Source of the DNA: CAVTQY01 sp963736975 | GTDB taxonomy: Bacteria > Pseudomonadota > Alphaproteobacteria > Acetobacterales > Acetobacteraceae | Direction: 5' to 3' | Assembly (NCBI GenBank): GCA_963736975.1 | Contig: CAVTQY010000002.1 | Location: 186,001-250,000 of the forward strand | DNA: 64,000 nt | Shown: piece after piece, positions 8,630 through 17,332 of the stretch | How positions within the stretch are numbered: the stretch's first letter is position 1 | Layout of the letters: each line of letters begins with the position of its first letter | Program-made: the position numbers and the translations under genes | Notes under the pieces: generated by a model | Database searches by the model: none | What the model was told of the DNA's origin: nothing | The model's input: only the letters and a program-made list of their open reading frames with translations

Positions 8630-9565
8630 TTATTCGCTGTCGCTGTCCAGCACCGCTCTGATCCTGTCCGGCGGCACGGCGATCGGCTCTATCCCCGCGC
8701 GTTCCTGCTGCAACAGCATAGGCACGCGCGAATCGCGATTGCCCCAGCCGCGCCCCAGCGCCTCGGTCAGTTCTTCCTGAGCGAGCGTCACGAGCCGCAT
8801 CGGCACGCCGACATCGCGCCCGAGCTGGCAGGCGAGCGAGACGTCCTTGTGCAGCAGGCGCAGCGCGAAATCTGCCGGATCGTAGCTGCCGGGAAGGAAA
8901 TGATCGACCATACGGTCGAACAGCCTGGCGCGGCCGGAAGCGCCCTGCCGGATCGCCGCGAACAGCGCCAGCGGCTCGACGCCGGCTTTCACGCCCATCG
9001 TAAAGACTTCCGCCAGCACGACATTGACCGCTGCCGAAGCCGCGTTGTGCGTCAACTTGGCGATCGAGCCGGCGCCGATCGGGCCGATGTAGCGGGCCTG
9101 GTCGCCCATGGCGTCGAGCACCAGCCTGTAACGGTCGAAGACGGCGCGGTCGCCGCCGACCCAGATCGCCAGACGGCCGCTTGCCGCGCCACGCGGGCCG
9201 CCGCTGACCGGCGCGTCGAGAAATGCCACATCGTGTTGTGCCAGGCGCGCGTGGATCGAGCGCACCGCGGCGACCGCACTGGTGGAAAGATCGAACCAAG
9301 CCGTGCCGCTGCGGAATCCCTGCGTCAGTCCCGCGTCGCCAAATCCGACGGTCTCGACATCGGCGGGCGTCGGCAGCGATGTGAAGACGAGATCGCAGGC
9401 CTCGGCCACGGCACGCGGGCTTGCTGCCCATTCCGCGCCGGCCGCCAGATGCTGCGACGCCGCCTGACGCGACAGGTCGTGCACCACGAGCAGATGGCCC
9501 GCCTTCTGCAGGTTCGCCGCCATGCCGCGGCCCATCATCCCCAGTCCGATGAAGCCGATCTTCAT
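8630..9565 (-). CDS. NAD(P)-dependent 3-hydroxyisobutyrate-dehydrogenase-family oxidoreductase
   Basis: The start is set at the ATG before KIGFIGLGMMGRGMAANLQK, giving 311 residues; a longer frame upstream would run into the divergent gene's promoter. The N-terminus is a Rossmann fold (GFIGLGMMG). The substrate loop is DAPVSGGPRGAASG near residue 120, and the catalytic lysine is in GSIAKLTHN near residue 168. The family oxidises beta-hydroxy acids such as 3-hydroxyisobutyrate, tartronate semialdehyde partners or L-threonate-type compounds. It is the first gene of a minus-strand operon that continues through the LLM oxidoreductase, S10 peptidase and esterase. The gene facing it encodes an enolase-superfamily dehydratase, suggesting acid-sugar or hydroxy-acid catabolism. 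Confidence 0.85.
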   Translation of the reverse strand: MKIGFIGLGMMGRGMAANLQKAGHLLVVHDLSRQAASQHLAAGAEWAASPRAVAEACDLVFTSLPTPADVETVGFGDAGLTQGFRSGTAWFDLSTSAVAAVRSIHARLAQHDVAFLDAPVSGGPRGAASGRLAIWVGGDRAVFDRYRLVLDAMGDQARYIGPIGAGSIAKLTHNAASAAVNVVLAEVFTMGVKAGVEPLALFAAIRQGASGRARLFDRMVDHFLPGSYDPADFALRLLHKDVSLACQLGRDVGVPMRLVTLAQEELTEALGRGWGNRDSRVPMLLQQERAGIEPIAVPPDRIRAVLDSDSE

Positions 9566-9668
9566 GGCGCGGTTCCCCCGGCGATCCAGCACCGCCAGTG
9601 TGCGGCGGCGGCGGCATGTTCTCAAGGGCCACACGCTGGGCTTACCATGGCGGGCAGCGGAGGGCGCC
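9566..9668. promoter_or_regulatory. Divergent promoter region
   Basis: These 103 bp separate the start codons of two divergent genes (dehydrogenase at 9565 on the minus strand, enolase-family gene at 9669 on the plus strand). Both promoters must lie here or in the adjoining coding DNA. No clear -35/-10 pair or operator palindrome was found, so this is positional inference only. Confidence 0.4.
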
Positions 9669-10781
9669 ATGCGGATAATTTCGATTGAAACTCACCATAC
9701 GCGGATCCCGTTCGACATGGGCGCCAAGCCGGTGTCTTTCATCGGCACGCACTGGGACGCGCTGAACACGCTATGGCTGCGCGTGGTCACCGACCAAGGT
9801 CTGGAGGGTTGGGGCGAAGGCTTCGGCCATGCCTGCGTTGCCGCGACGCGCGCGGTGATCGATACCCAGCTCGCGCCTGCCGTGCTGGGCCAGGATGCGC
9901 GCGACATCGCCGGACTGCGCCGGCGCCTGTCGAAGGCGTTCCATCTCTATGGCCGCAACGGACCGCACATCTATGCGCTGTCGGCGCTCGACATCGCGCT
10001 GTGGGACATTGCCGGGAAGGCGGCCGGACTGCCGGTTTGCCGGCTGCTCGGGGCGGCTCCGTGCGAGCTCACCGCCTATGCCAGCCTGCTGCGCTACGGC
10101 ACGCCGGAACTGGTGGCAGCCGCCTGCGAGCGTGCGCGGGGGCGCGGTTACCGGGACATCAAGCTGCACGAGATCGAAACGCCGATGGTCGCCGCGGCGC
10201 GATCGGCGCTCGGCGACGAGCCGCGTTTGATGGTGGATACAAATTGTCCCTGGTCGGTTGCCGAGGCGCTGGTCATGGCGATGGCGTTCCGCCCTTATCA
10301 TCTCACCTGGCTGGAGGAGCCGGTCTGGCCGCCGGAGGACGATGCCGGGCTGGCCCGGGTGCGGACGGACGGCGGCATCCCGACCGCGGCGGGCGAAAAC
10401 GCCGGCGGGCTGCATGATTTCAGACGCAAGTTCGAGGTTGGGGCGATCGATGTCGCGCAGCCCAGCGTGATCAAGATCGGCGGGCCGTCGGCGATGATCG
10501 AGATCGCCGCGCTGGCTCGCGCCTTTGGCGTGCGGCTGGTGCCGCACAACGCGTATTTCGGGCCCGGCTTTCTGGCATCGCTGCACATCAACGCAGCACT
10601 GGCGCCGGAAGCGCCGTTCGAACGCATTTTCATCGACCTCGAGGCAAGCCCGCTGCACGACGCGGTGGCGGCGCGGGATGGCAAGGTGATCGTACCCGAC
10701 CGCCCGGGCCTGGGCTGCGATCCCGATCCGGATTTGTTGCGGCGCTATCGGCTGGGCGAGCCGAGCGTGACAAGGGCCTGA
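9669..10781 (+). CDS. Mandelate racemase/muconate lactonizing enzyme (enolase superfamily)
   Basis: The start at ATG 9669 gives MRIISIETHHTRIPF and 370 residues; longer frames overlap the divergent gene. The capping domain covers the first 120 residues and the barrel follows. Metal ligands are visible as Asp in MVDTNCPWS, Glu in WLEEPVWP and Glu in AAGENAGG. A lysine lies at the end of the second strand (DIKLHE) and a histidine in LVPHNAYFGPG. Members dehydrate, epimerise or cycloisomerise carboxylic acids by abstracting an alpha proton with Mg2+. The second base of the usual KxK motif is His here (K-L-H), so I do not assign a substrate. It is divergently transcribed from the hydroxy-acid-dehydrogenase operon, which fits a common catabolic theme. 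Confidence 0.85.
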   Translation: MRIISIETHHTRIPFDMGAKPVSFIGTHWDALNTLWLRVVTDQGLEGWGEGFGHACVAATRAVIDTQLAPAVLGQDARDIAGLRRRLSKAFHLYGRNGPHIYALSALDIALWDIAGKAAGLPVCRLLGAAPCELTAYASLLRYGTPELVAAACERARGRGYRDIKLHEIETPMVAAARSALGDEPRLMVDTNCPWSVAEALVMAMAFRPYHLTWLEEPVWPPEDDAGLARVRTDGGIPTAAGENAGGLHDFRRKFEVGAIDVAQPSVIKIGGPSAMIEIAALARAFGVRLVPHNAYFGPGFLASLHINAALAPEAPFERIFIDLEASPLHDAVAARDGKVIVPDRPGLGCDPDPDLLRRYRLGEPSVTRA

Positions 10782-10815
10782 CCTTATATCAAGCCGCGGA
10801 AACACCAACACTTAA

Positions 10816-11209
10816 GTCGTCATCCCGGCCATTTCGTCGGCCGACTTCATCTGTGTGCATCTGTGGTTTCCAACTTTCCTGCTTCTCGCAAACAGCCGGG
10901 CGCTGACCAACATGGCCACACAGATGCGCCGCGCGGCTTGCGGGCTGCCGCGCTCCTCAAAGCCCAGCTGCGCTACAACTGTCCCCATTCGTCATCGCGA
11001 GCGGAGCGAAGCGATCCAGTGCCGGCACGCTGGATTGCTTCGCTACGCTCGCAATGACACGGTCTGAGTCGTCATCGGCCGACTGCATCTGTGTGCATCT
11101 GTGGTTTCCAACTTTCCGCTTCTCGCAAACAACCAGGCGCCGACCAACATGGCCGCCGCCCCGCTCCTCAAAGCTCCGCCGCGCTACAACCGTCCACAAT
11201 GACACGGTC
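10816..11209. repeat. Tandem pair of intergenic direct repeats
   Basis: This 428-bp gap between genes has no credible ORF. It holds two diverged copies of one unit. Each starts near GTCGTCATC...GGCCGAC and continues with CATCTGTGTGCATCTGTGG (10848-10866 and 11086-11104). Then come 'ccaactttc', 'cttctcgcaaaca', 'gaccaacatggcc', 'gctcctcaaag' and 'cgctacaac'. The copies lie 238 bp apart. A third, inverted copy of the CATCTGTG core is at 62719-62740. Confidence 0.75.
10991..11058. repeat. REP-like palindromic element
   Basis: Two arms face each other: GTCATCGCGAGCGGAGCGAA at 10991-11010, then gcgatccag, and TTCGCTACGCTCGCAATGAC at 11039-11058. They are nearly perfect reverse complements over about 29 bp, with a short GC-rich loop (tgccggcacg). 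Such palindromes are dispersed in many alphaproteobacterial genomes. It lies between the two direct-repeat copies. A related half-site occurs at 62634-62660. Confidence 0.75.
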
Positions 11210-12463
11210 TCATGAGTCGGTCTCGTGCGCCGCACCGACGGTCTCGGGCATGAGCCACACCACCGCCGCGAGGCCGAAGCCGGCCACGATCGCCAGACCA
11301 ATGAACCCGGCTGCAAAACCCAGCCGTTGCGCGAGAAACCCCATCGCCGTCGTGCTGATCGTTGCGCCGATACCGGCAATCATGCTGACGGCGCCCAACG
11401 AAAAATTGTAGCGCGCCGTTCCCACGGTGAGGTCGGCGACGATCAGCGGGTTCAAGATGCCGATAACCACGGCGGTCGGCCCACCCAACACCTGAATGCC
11501 GACCAGGAACCAGGGCCCGAAAGACATCGCGAACAGTACGGTCCGCGCCAGCAGGGCCACGAAGGCGGCCGCCAGCAGCCGCTTGCGTCCCCATTCGTCG
11601 GCTTTTCGCGCCACCCACCCGGCAATGAGCGCGGTCACGGTCTGCGGTACCACCACCAGAGCCGCGGTAACCAGTTCGGATTCTCCCCGATGCTGCTCTG
11701 CCAGGCGCTCCACCGCGAGCGGCAACAAGGACGCGTTGGCGAATTGAAACAGGAACAGGCAGCCGGCAAAGACCAACAGCGGGCGGTTGCGGGCAAGATC
11801 GCGCCACGGGGCCGCCCCCTCTTCCTTGCGCTTCTCGCCGCCGCGGGCGCGTCGATAATCGATCTCCCGGCCGTCGATCAGGGTCAGCGCAACGAATGCC
11901 GGCACACATAATCCCGCTGCGGCCAGGAATGGCGCCTCCGGCGCGACCCAGTGTCCGAGCGCGCCCATGACCGCGGCAGTGACGGCATTGCCGAAGGAGT
12001 CGTAGCGGTGATTGCGCCCGACCCGCGTATGGTACCGCCGGTGTCCAACAAGGCCGAGTCCGACCGCTGCCACCGCGGTACGCACGGCGCCGCCCGTCAG
12101 CCCATGCGCGAATTCCCCCGCCACCACCGGCAAATAGCGTGGCAACAAGCCGATCAGCAGAGAGCCGGCGGCGATCAGCGCCAGGCAGACCGCGATCACC
12201 AGCCGTTTGGTCCGGATCCAGTCAACCAGCGCGCCCGCCGGCGTCTGGGTGGCCAGAGCCACCGCACTGTTGATCGTCAAGACGGAGCCGATCATGCCCC
12301 GCGCCCAACCGTGCTGAGCCAGATAGACGGACACGAATGGACCGAAAGCCGTCTCCACATCGGCCAGGAAGAAGTTCAGCCAGTCGAGTCCGCGCTGGCT
12401 TCGCTTCGAAGGCCCCCGGGACTTGGTCGGTGTCTGCGGCGAGGCCACATCGTCGGTGGTCAT
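11210..12463 (-). CDS. MFS transporter
   Basis: A membrane protein of about 417 residues with roughly twelve hydrophobic segments. Typical MFS features are the N-terminal WLNFFLADVETAFGPFVSVYL helix and WVARKADEWGRKRLLAAAF, a GxxxD/RxGRR-like loop between the halves. The substrate is unknown; this type is often annotated as a drug or sugar exporter in proteobacteria. I prefer the ATG at 12463 (MTTDDVASPQTP); a GTG at 12499 adds 12 residues. It is divergent from the Na+/H+ antiporter gene, with about 100 bp between the starts. Confidence 0.8.
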   Translation of the reverse strand: MTTDDVASPQTPTKSRGPSKRSQRGLDWLNFFLADVETAFGPFVSVYLAQHGWARGMIGSVLTINSAVALATQTPAGALVDWIRTKRLVIAVCLALIAAGSLLIGLLPRYLPVVAGEFAHGLTGGAVRTAVAAVGLGLVGHRRYHTRVGRNHRYDSFGNAVTAAVMGALGHWVAPEAPFLAAAGLCVPAFVALTLIDGREIDYRRARGGEKRKEEGAAPWRDLARNRPLLVFAGCLFLFQFANASLLPLAVERLAEQHRGESELVTAALVVVPQTVTALIAGWVARKADEWGRKRLLAAAFVALLARTVLFAMSFGPWFLVGIQVLGGPTAVVIGILNPLIVADLTVGTARYNFSLGAVSMIAGIGATISTTAMGFLAQRLGFAAGFIGLAIVAGFGLAAVVWLMPETVGAAHETDS

Positions 12464-12570
12464 ATGGGAGGAACAGCGCCGGTGGGCTCCGGTTGTCACA
12501 TCAACCGGCGGTCGATTCGGACGTCCACTTCCCGAATCATTGTTCCCGGACTTTCTGAGGGCGACGCACG

Positions 12571-13866
12571 GTGATGACCCGCTTCGACCTCCTGGCCCTG
12601 CTGCTCACCTTTGCGGCCATGGCAGGTTTCATCAATTACAAGTGGCTCCGACTCCCGAGCTCGATCGGGCTGCTCGTGATCTCGCTGTCGGTTTCGTTAA
12701 GCGTGCTGGCGGCCGATCGCATTCTTGGCGGAAGCGGACTGCGGGACGTCATGCTGGCGAGCCTCCGGCTTGCCGAGCTTCCGGACGTACTGTTCGGAGG
12801 TGCGCTTGGCTTCTTGCTGTTTGCCGCCGCCCTGCACGTCAATCTGGGCGGACTCAGGAGCCACGCCTGGACGATTCTCGCGTTGGCGACTGTCGGCGTT
12901 CTGTTGGCCACTGTGCTTTATGGCTTGGGCATCTGGGTTGTGTTCGGACTTGCCGGAACAGCGATCCCACTGAGCTGGTGCATGGTGCTCGGCGCCGTGC
13001 TTGCGCCGACCGATCCCATTGCCGTGACGGGAATTATACAACGCGTGGGACTGCCAAGAGGCCTACAGATGGTGGTCACCGGCGAAAGCCTTTTTAATGA
13101 CGGGGTCGCCATTGTCGTGTTCACCGTGGCGCTGGATGCGGCGAGCGCCGGTGGTAAACAAAGCGTTCTGCCGAGTGCTGTCCTGCTGGAGTTCGCGCGC
13201 GAGGGCTTTGGTGGTGCAATGCTGGGGCTTGTGACGGGGAGCATTGCGTTCGCGGTACTCCGGGCAGTGGACGAATACAATCTCGAGCTGATGATTTCGC
13301 TCGCCCTGGTAACGGGGACCTATGCCATCGCCGACCGGATCGGGGTGTCGGGGCCGATCTCCATCGTCGTGGCCGGCTTGCTGATTGGCAACAAGGCGGC
13401 TGAAGTGGCGATGAGCGAGATCACCCGCCAAAACGTGACGCTGTTCTGGTCGATGATCGACGAGGTTCTGAACGCCCTGTTGTTCCTGCTGATCGGTCTG
13501 GAAATGGTCATCATGCACACCACGCCCCTCTGGCCTGTCATCGTGGCCTCGGGCATCGTGCTCGCGGTGCTGGTTCGGTTCGTCAGCACATTCCTCGCCG
13601 CGGTACCGCTCAACCTGTATCGGCTGCACAAGGCGCGAAGTGTATCGATTCTCACCTGGGGCGGTCTGCGCGGCGGCATCTCGATCGCACTGGCACTCAG
13701 CATCCCGTATGGCCCGTATCGGTCTCCCCTGCTGATGGTGTGCTACGCGGTCGCCGTGTTCACCATCATCGTCCAGGGACTGTCCATGCCCTGGGCCATA
13801 CGACGGTTATTCACCGAGGAAGAACTCGCGGCGCCGGGAGACGAAAGTCTGCGCGCCCGACGCTGA
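12571..13866 (+). CDS. Na+/H+ antiporter, CPA1/NhaP type
   Basis: A 431-residue inner-membrane protein with 11-13 hydrophobic helices. The CPA1 transport core is plain: GAVLAPTDPIAVTGIIQRVG near residue 150 and GESLFNDGVAIVVFTVALD near residue 175, carrying the ND ion-binding pair, then WGGLRGGISIALAL near residue 366. It exchanges cytoplasmic Na+ (or K+) for protons and helps control pH and salt. The start codon is GTG at 12571, followed directly by an ATG. Its end lies 17 bp from the convergent CYTH/CHAD gene. Confidence 0.9.
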   Translation: MMTRFDLLALLLTFAAMAGFINYKWLRLPSSIGLLVISLSVSLSVLAADRILGGSGLRDVMLASLRLAELPDVLFGGALGFLLFAAALHVNLGGLRSHAWTILALATVGVLLATVLYGLGIWVVFGLAGTAIPLSWCMVLGAVLAPTDPIAVTGIIQRVGLPRGLQMVVTGESLFNDGVAIVVFTVALDAASAGGKQSVLPSAVLLEFAREGFGGAMLGLVTGSIAFAVLRAVDEYNLELMISLALVTGTYAIADRIGVSGPISIVVAGLLIGNKAAEVAMSEITRQNVTLFWSMIDEVLNALLFLLIGLEMVIMHTTPLWPVIVASGIVLAVLVRFVSTFLAAVPLNLYRLHKARSVSILTWGGLRGGISIALALSIPYGPYRSPLLMVCYAVAVFTIIVQGLSMPWAIRRLFTEEELAAPGDESLRARR

Positions 13867-13882
13867 TCGATGCTTGCGGCAT

Positions 13883-15421
13883 TCACGCCTGCCAGAATGG
13901 CGGGGCATTCTTGAAACGGCGCCATCGCTCGCGCAGCTCGCCGAGAGCCTGCAAGCGGTCGCAAGCCTGCCATCCGATCAGCCCGCCAATCGCGCGATGC
14001 AGTTCGGGCTCGGTGGCGTCCGCCGCGATGCTCTGCAACAGCGACCCCGTCGCCTGTGCGTCGCTGTCGGACCCCAGCGCGGTCTGCAGCCGCGCCAATC
14101 GCCCGATAAACCGTTCGCCGGCGGTATCGGGCCACAGCGGCTGAAAGAACTCACAAGCGTAGCGCAGCCGCTTCAGTCGGATGCGCAGGGTGTGCCGTTC
14201 CGCCGGCCCCGAATGACGAAGATGCGCGCCATGCTTCAGCGCCCTGCTGTGCAACCGGATCAGCAGTGCCGCGGCCAAATTGACGACCGGCTCCGATAGC
14301 ACCGCGAGCGACTCGCTCGGGACCTCGCTGCGCCAGCCACGCCGCTCGATCCATCCGCCCAAGGCCAGCAGGAACCTCGTTGCGCGTGTCGCCGCCAGCG
14401 TGTCGCGAACGGCAGCATAGGCAGCTTCATGGTGTGATGCCGCGGCCGCCCGCAGTCGATCGAAGCTCAGAGCCGGCGCGCAGGCCTGCTCGGGCACCGG
14501 CAGAGTTTCGGTGAGGAATACATCCCAGTCGCGCGCCGGGCCGAGTGCGGATGCCAGCCATTTCGCCTCGTGGCCGAGCTCGTGAAGAGTGGGGGAGGGG
14601 ACCGCACGGCGGAAAATCCACAGCGCGGAGCGCAGCCGGCGCAAGGCGACCCGGATCTGGTGCACACCTTCCGGGTCGCGCCCATCCTGCGCCACGGCAT
14701 GATTGCACAGCAGGTGCTGACGGCACGATTCGAGCACCACCGCCATGGCGTCATCAACCAAGTGAAACCGTGCAATGTCCGGCGCAGTCGGTTTGCTCGG
14801 CTGCCGCACGGCGGCGCGCGCCAGGGCAAAGCCTCGTTCGCACTCACTGACTGTGGCGAGCTGCATTGGGGCGATCTGCAGCAGTTCCGAGCCCAGCTCA
14901 TACAGGGCAGCGGCATTGCCGGACTGCAATTCGAGCCGGACCTCCGCGACCGGCTCGGCACGTATCCCCGCTTCGATCCTGCCTTCGCTGGCGACGAGCT
15001 GCACCAGCGCGTCGGGCAGTTGGAGACGCTGGACCCGGCAGCGCACCACTCTGGCGAATACCGGTGCCAAGTCGCCGTTCACTTGCAGCAAGCCGTTCGG
15101 CACTTCGGCGGCGGGCAAGCGCGAGAGCTCCGGCGCTGCCCCATTCACCGGCGTTTCCCACTGGCGGACGGTGTCGCGACTCGCCAGGCTCAGTCGCTGC
15201 ACCTGACGCGCGCCGGTGCGTTGCACGCGCAACGCCATTCCCTGGTTGAACAATGCCTGGTCCGGCGTATCGAAATACGTCTCGTGCAGCCGCCGTACGA
15301 CGCCGCCATTGCGCGCATGACGCGCGACGATCGGCGCTGTGCGGAGCCGTTCGAGCGCTTCGACCGGAGCGAGCAGGGTCAATTGCGGCCGAGCCGCCTG
15401 CCCGGAAGCCGGTCCAATCAT
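13883..15421 (-). CDS. CYTH and CHAD domain protein
   Basis: A 512-residue two-domain protein. Residues 1-200 form a CYTH (triphosphate tunnel) domain, seen in LHETYFDTPDQALFNQGMAL and further acidic strands (AEVRLELQSG). Residues 220-505 form a CHAD helical domain with VHQIRVALRRLRSALWIFRR and HTLRIRLKRLRYACEFF, the histidine/arginine-rich patches that bind polyphosphate. The usual ExExK at the start of CYTH is not present; the first strand reads PQLTLLAP. Polyphosphate binding is therefore better supported than triphosphatase activity. It is cytoplasmic, with no signal peptide. Its neighbours give no further clue. Confidence 0.85.
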   Translation of the reverse strand: MIGPASGQAARPQLTLLAPVEALERLRTAPIVARHARNGGVVRRLHETYFDTPDQALFNQGMALRVQRTGARQVQRLSLASRDTVRQWETPVNGAAPELSRLPAAEVPNGLLQVNGDLAPVFARVVRCRVQRLQLPDALVQLVASEGRIEAGIRAEPVAEVRLELQSGNAAALYELGSELLQIAPMQLATVSECERGFALARAAVRQPSKPTAPDIARFHLVDDAMAVVLESCRQHLLCNHAVAQDGRDPEGVHQIRVALRRLRSALWIFRRAVPSPTLHELGHEAKWLASALGPARDWDVFLTETLPVPEQACAPALSFDRLRAAAASHHEAAYAAVRDTLAATRATRFLLALGGWIERRGWRSEVPSESLAVLSEPVVNLAAALLIRLHSRALKHGAHLRHSGPAERHTLRIRLKRLRYACEFFQPLWPDTAGERFIGRLARLQTALGSDSDAQATGSLLQSIAADATEPELHRAIGGLIGWQACDRLQALGELRERWRRFKNAPPFWQA

Positions 15422-15481
15422 TGTTTCAAACAGTCCCCTCGTTTCCCCGGAATCCGGGAAGCATACATCGTCTTGTCACAA

Positions 15482-16456
15482 TCAGCCCAGGAGCACCGCT
15501 TTGCCGATAACCGTCCGGTCGATCACCGCTTGCACGGCTTCGGCCGCCTGTTCCAGCCGCAAGCGATGGGAAATTCGCGGCCGGATTTTTCCCTCAGCCG
15601 CGAGGTCTAGCAATGCGCGCGTATTGGCGGCGAAGCGCTCCGGCTGATTGGCCTGGAACCCGCCCATATAGACGCCGATCGCCTCGATCCCCTTGATGAG
15701 TAGATAGTTGCTGCGGATGTTGGTTGGGCCGCCGCCCAGGAACCCGAGGATCAGCAGCCGCCCGCCATAGGCCAGGCAGCGCAGCAATTCGTCGGTGACT
15801 GCCGCGCCGATCGGATCATAGACGACATCGACGCCGCGCCCGCCGGTGATCTCTTTCACCCGGTCGAGGAAGCCGCCGCGATACTCGATCGCGTGTTCCG
15901 CACCCTCGGCCAGGCAGGCAGCGCGCTTGGTCTCTGTCGCGGCGGCGGCAATGACCCGGGCGCCCGCGTGCTGGGCAATCTGGATGGCGGCGATGCCGAT
16001 TCCGCCGGCGGCGCCATGCACCAGCACCCACTCGCCGGCCGCCAGCCGGCCGCGCTGCAGCAGGGCGTGGTAGGCGGTCCCGTGACCGGAGCGCAGGACG
16101 GCGGCCTCGGCCAGATCGAGACCGGGCGGGATCGGGTCGCATGCGTCTTCCTTGGCGTTCGCGTACTGGGCGAAGGCGCCCGTCCGGTGCCGGCTCATCA
16201 CCCGGTCGCCGGGGCTGAACCGGGTCACGCCCGAGCCGATAGTGACCACTTCGCCGGCAGCCTCGCTGCCGGGGATGAACGGCGGCTCCGGCCGCACCTG
16301 ATAGCTGCCGGCGATCTGCAGCACATCCACATACTGCACGCCGCGAGCCTCGATCCGTATGCGAAGCTCGCCCGGGCCGAGTGGCGGCGGGTCCGGCAAA
16401 TCCGCCAACTCCAGCATGTCCGGTCCGCCGAACGCCCGGCACAGCACAGCTTTCAT
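15482..16456 (-). CDS. Quinone oxidoreductase family (NADPH:quinone reductase-like MDR)
   Basis: A 324-residue zinc-free medium-chain reductase. It lacks the zinc cysteines of alcohol dehydrogenases. It has the nucleotide fold segment WVLVHGAAGGIGIAAIQIAQ near residue 140, the GRGVDVVYDPIGA segment, and a C-terminal RLRLEQAAEAVQAV. The family reduces quinones or enoyl compounds with NADPH. It is divergent from the Crp/Fnr gene across 126 bp. It may be under that regulator's control, although no clear FNR/CRP box was found there. Confidence 0.85.
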   Translation of the reverse strand: MKAVLCRAFGGPDMLELADLPDPPPLGPGELRIRIEARGVQYVDVLQIAGSYQVRPEPPFIPGSEAAGEVVTIGSGVTRFSPGDRVMSRHRTGAFAQYANAKEDACDPIPPGLDLAEAAVLRSGHGTAYHALLQRGRLAAGEWVLVHGAAGGIGIAAIQIAQHAGARVIAAAATETKRAACLAEGAEHAIEYRGGFLDRVKEITGGRGVDVVYDPIGAAVTDELLRCLAYGGRLLILGFLGGGPTNIRSNYLLIKGIEAIGVYMGGFQANQPERFAANTRALLDLAAEGKIRPRISHRLRLEQAAEAVQAVIDRTVIGKAVLLG

Positions 16457-16582
16457 TCAAATCGCCTCCGCTCGCCATGATCTGTCCGGAATGAGCACAA
16501 AGCAATTCGTTCGAGATTTGACTCGCGGCCAGCAGGGCCCATCATTACTGGTACGCAAAATGGCGTAGGAGAGGGAGTGCAG

Positions 16583-17332
16583 ATGCGCCCGGGGATCACG
16601 GTGTTGCGGGAAGTTGCGGTCTTCTCGACGTTGAACGACCGCTTGCTCGAGCAGATCGATGCCGCGGCGGCAGTGATCACGGCGGGACATGGCGACCAGC
16701 TCTGCCAGCAGGGTTCAATGCCGGCGGCGCTCTATTTCATCCTCGAGGGCCAGGTGGCCCTGAGCACCACGGCTCCCGATGGGTCCACCGCCGTGGTCGA
16801 GGTCCTGCGTCCCGGTGCGGATTTCGTGCTGGCATCCGTGATGCTGGCGCTGCCCCACATGCAATCGGCGCATGTGGTGCAACGCGCGCGTTTGCTGGCG
16901 GTGGAAGTGGCGCCGTTGCGTGCCCTGGCGGAGCGCGAGCCGGAGCTGACATTGGCGCTGCTTCACTCGCTTTCGCAGAGCGTCCGCTCCCTGATTCGCC
17001 AGATCCGTGACCTCAAGGTCCGGACCACCGCCCAACGGCTTGGCTGTTATCTTCTCGCGTTGGTGCCCAATCCGGGGGCGACGGAGGCCGCCTTCCGGCT
17101 GCCGTTCGAGAAAGGCCTGCTGGCCGCCCGGCTGGGTTGTCGGCAGGAGAATTTGTCTCGCGCCTTCGCCGCCTTGCGCGACCTGGGCGTTGAAACCCGC
17201 GGCTCACGCGTCGCGCTGCACGATATTCCGCGGCTGACGGCGTACGCGATGCCGGATTATCTGACCGACCCGGAGCTGATGGCGGCGGCGGCGGCGGTGG
17301 AGGCGCCGGTCAACGTCCGAGAGTCGGCATGA
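16583..17332 (+). CDS. Crp/Fnr-family transcriptional regulator
   Basis: About 249 residues. The first 120 residues are a cyclic-nucleotide-binding-type beta barrel (ALYFILEGQVALSTTAPDG), followed by the long dimerisation helix and a winged helix-turn-helix (LAARLGCRQENLSRAFAALR). There is no cysteine cluster for an Fe-S centre, so it is not a classical FNR. The pattern resembles Dnr/NnrR-type regulators, which sense NO or redox signals through heme, but this is tentative. The GGAGAGGGAG ribosome site serves the ATG at 16583 or the GTG at 16577. Its 3' end overlaps the convergent mmsA gene by 23 bp. Confidence 0.85.
   Translation: MRPGITVLREVAVFSTLNDRLLEQIDAAAAVITAGHGDQLCQQGSMPAALYFILEGQVALSTTAPDGSTAVVEVLRPGADFVLASVMLALPHMQSAHVVQRARLLAVEVAPLRALAEREPELTLALLHSLSQSVRSLIRQIRDLKVRTTAQRLGCYLLALVPNPGATEAAFRLPFEKGLLAARLGCRQENLSRAFAALRDLGVETRGSRVALHDIPRLTAYAMPDYLTDPELMAAAAAVEAPVNVRESA

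Noticed and set aside
16457..16582. FNR/CRP box between the quinone reductase and Crp/Fnr genes
   Set aside because: Only a TTGAC half-site (16517-16521) is present; no symmetric TTGA-N6-TCAA partner was found.
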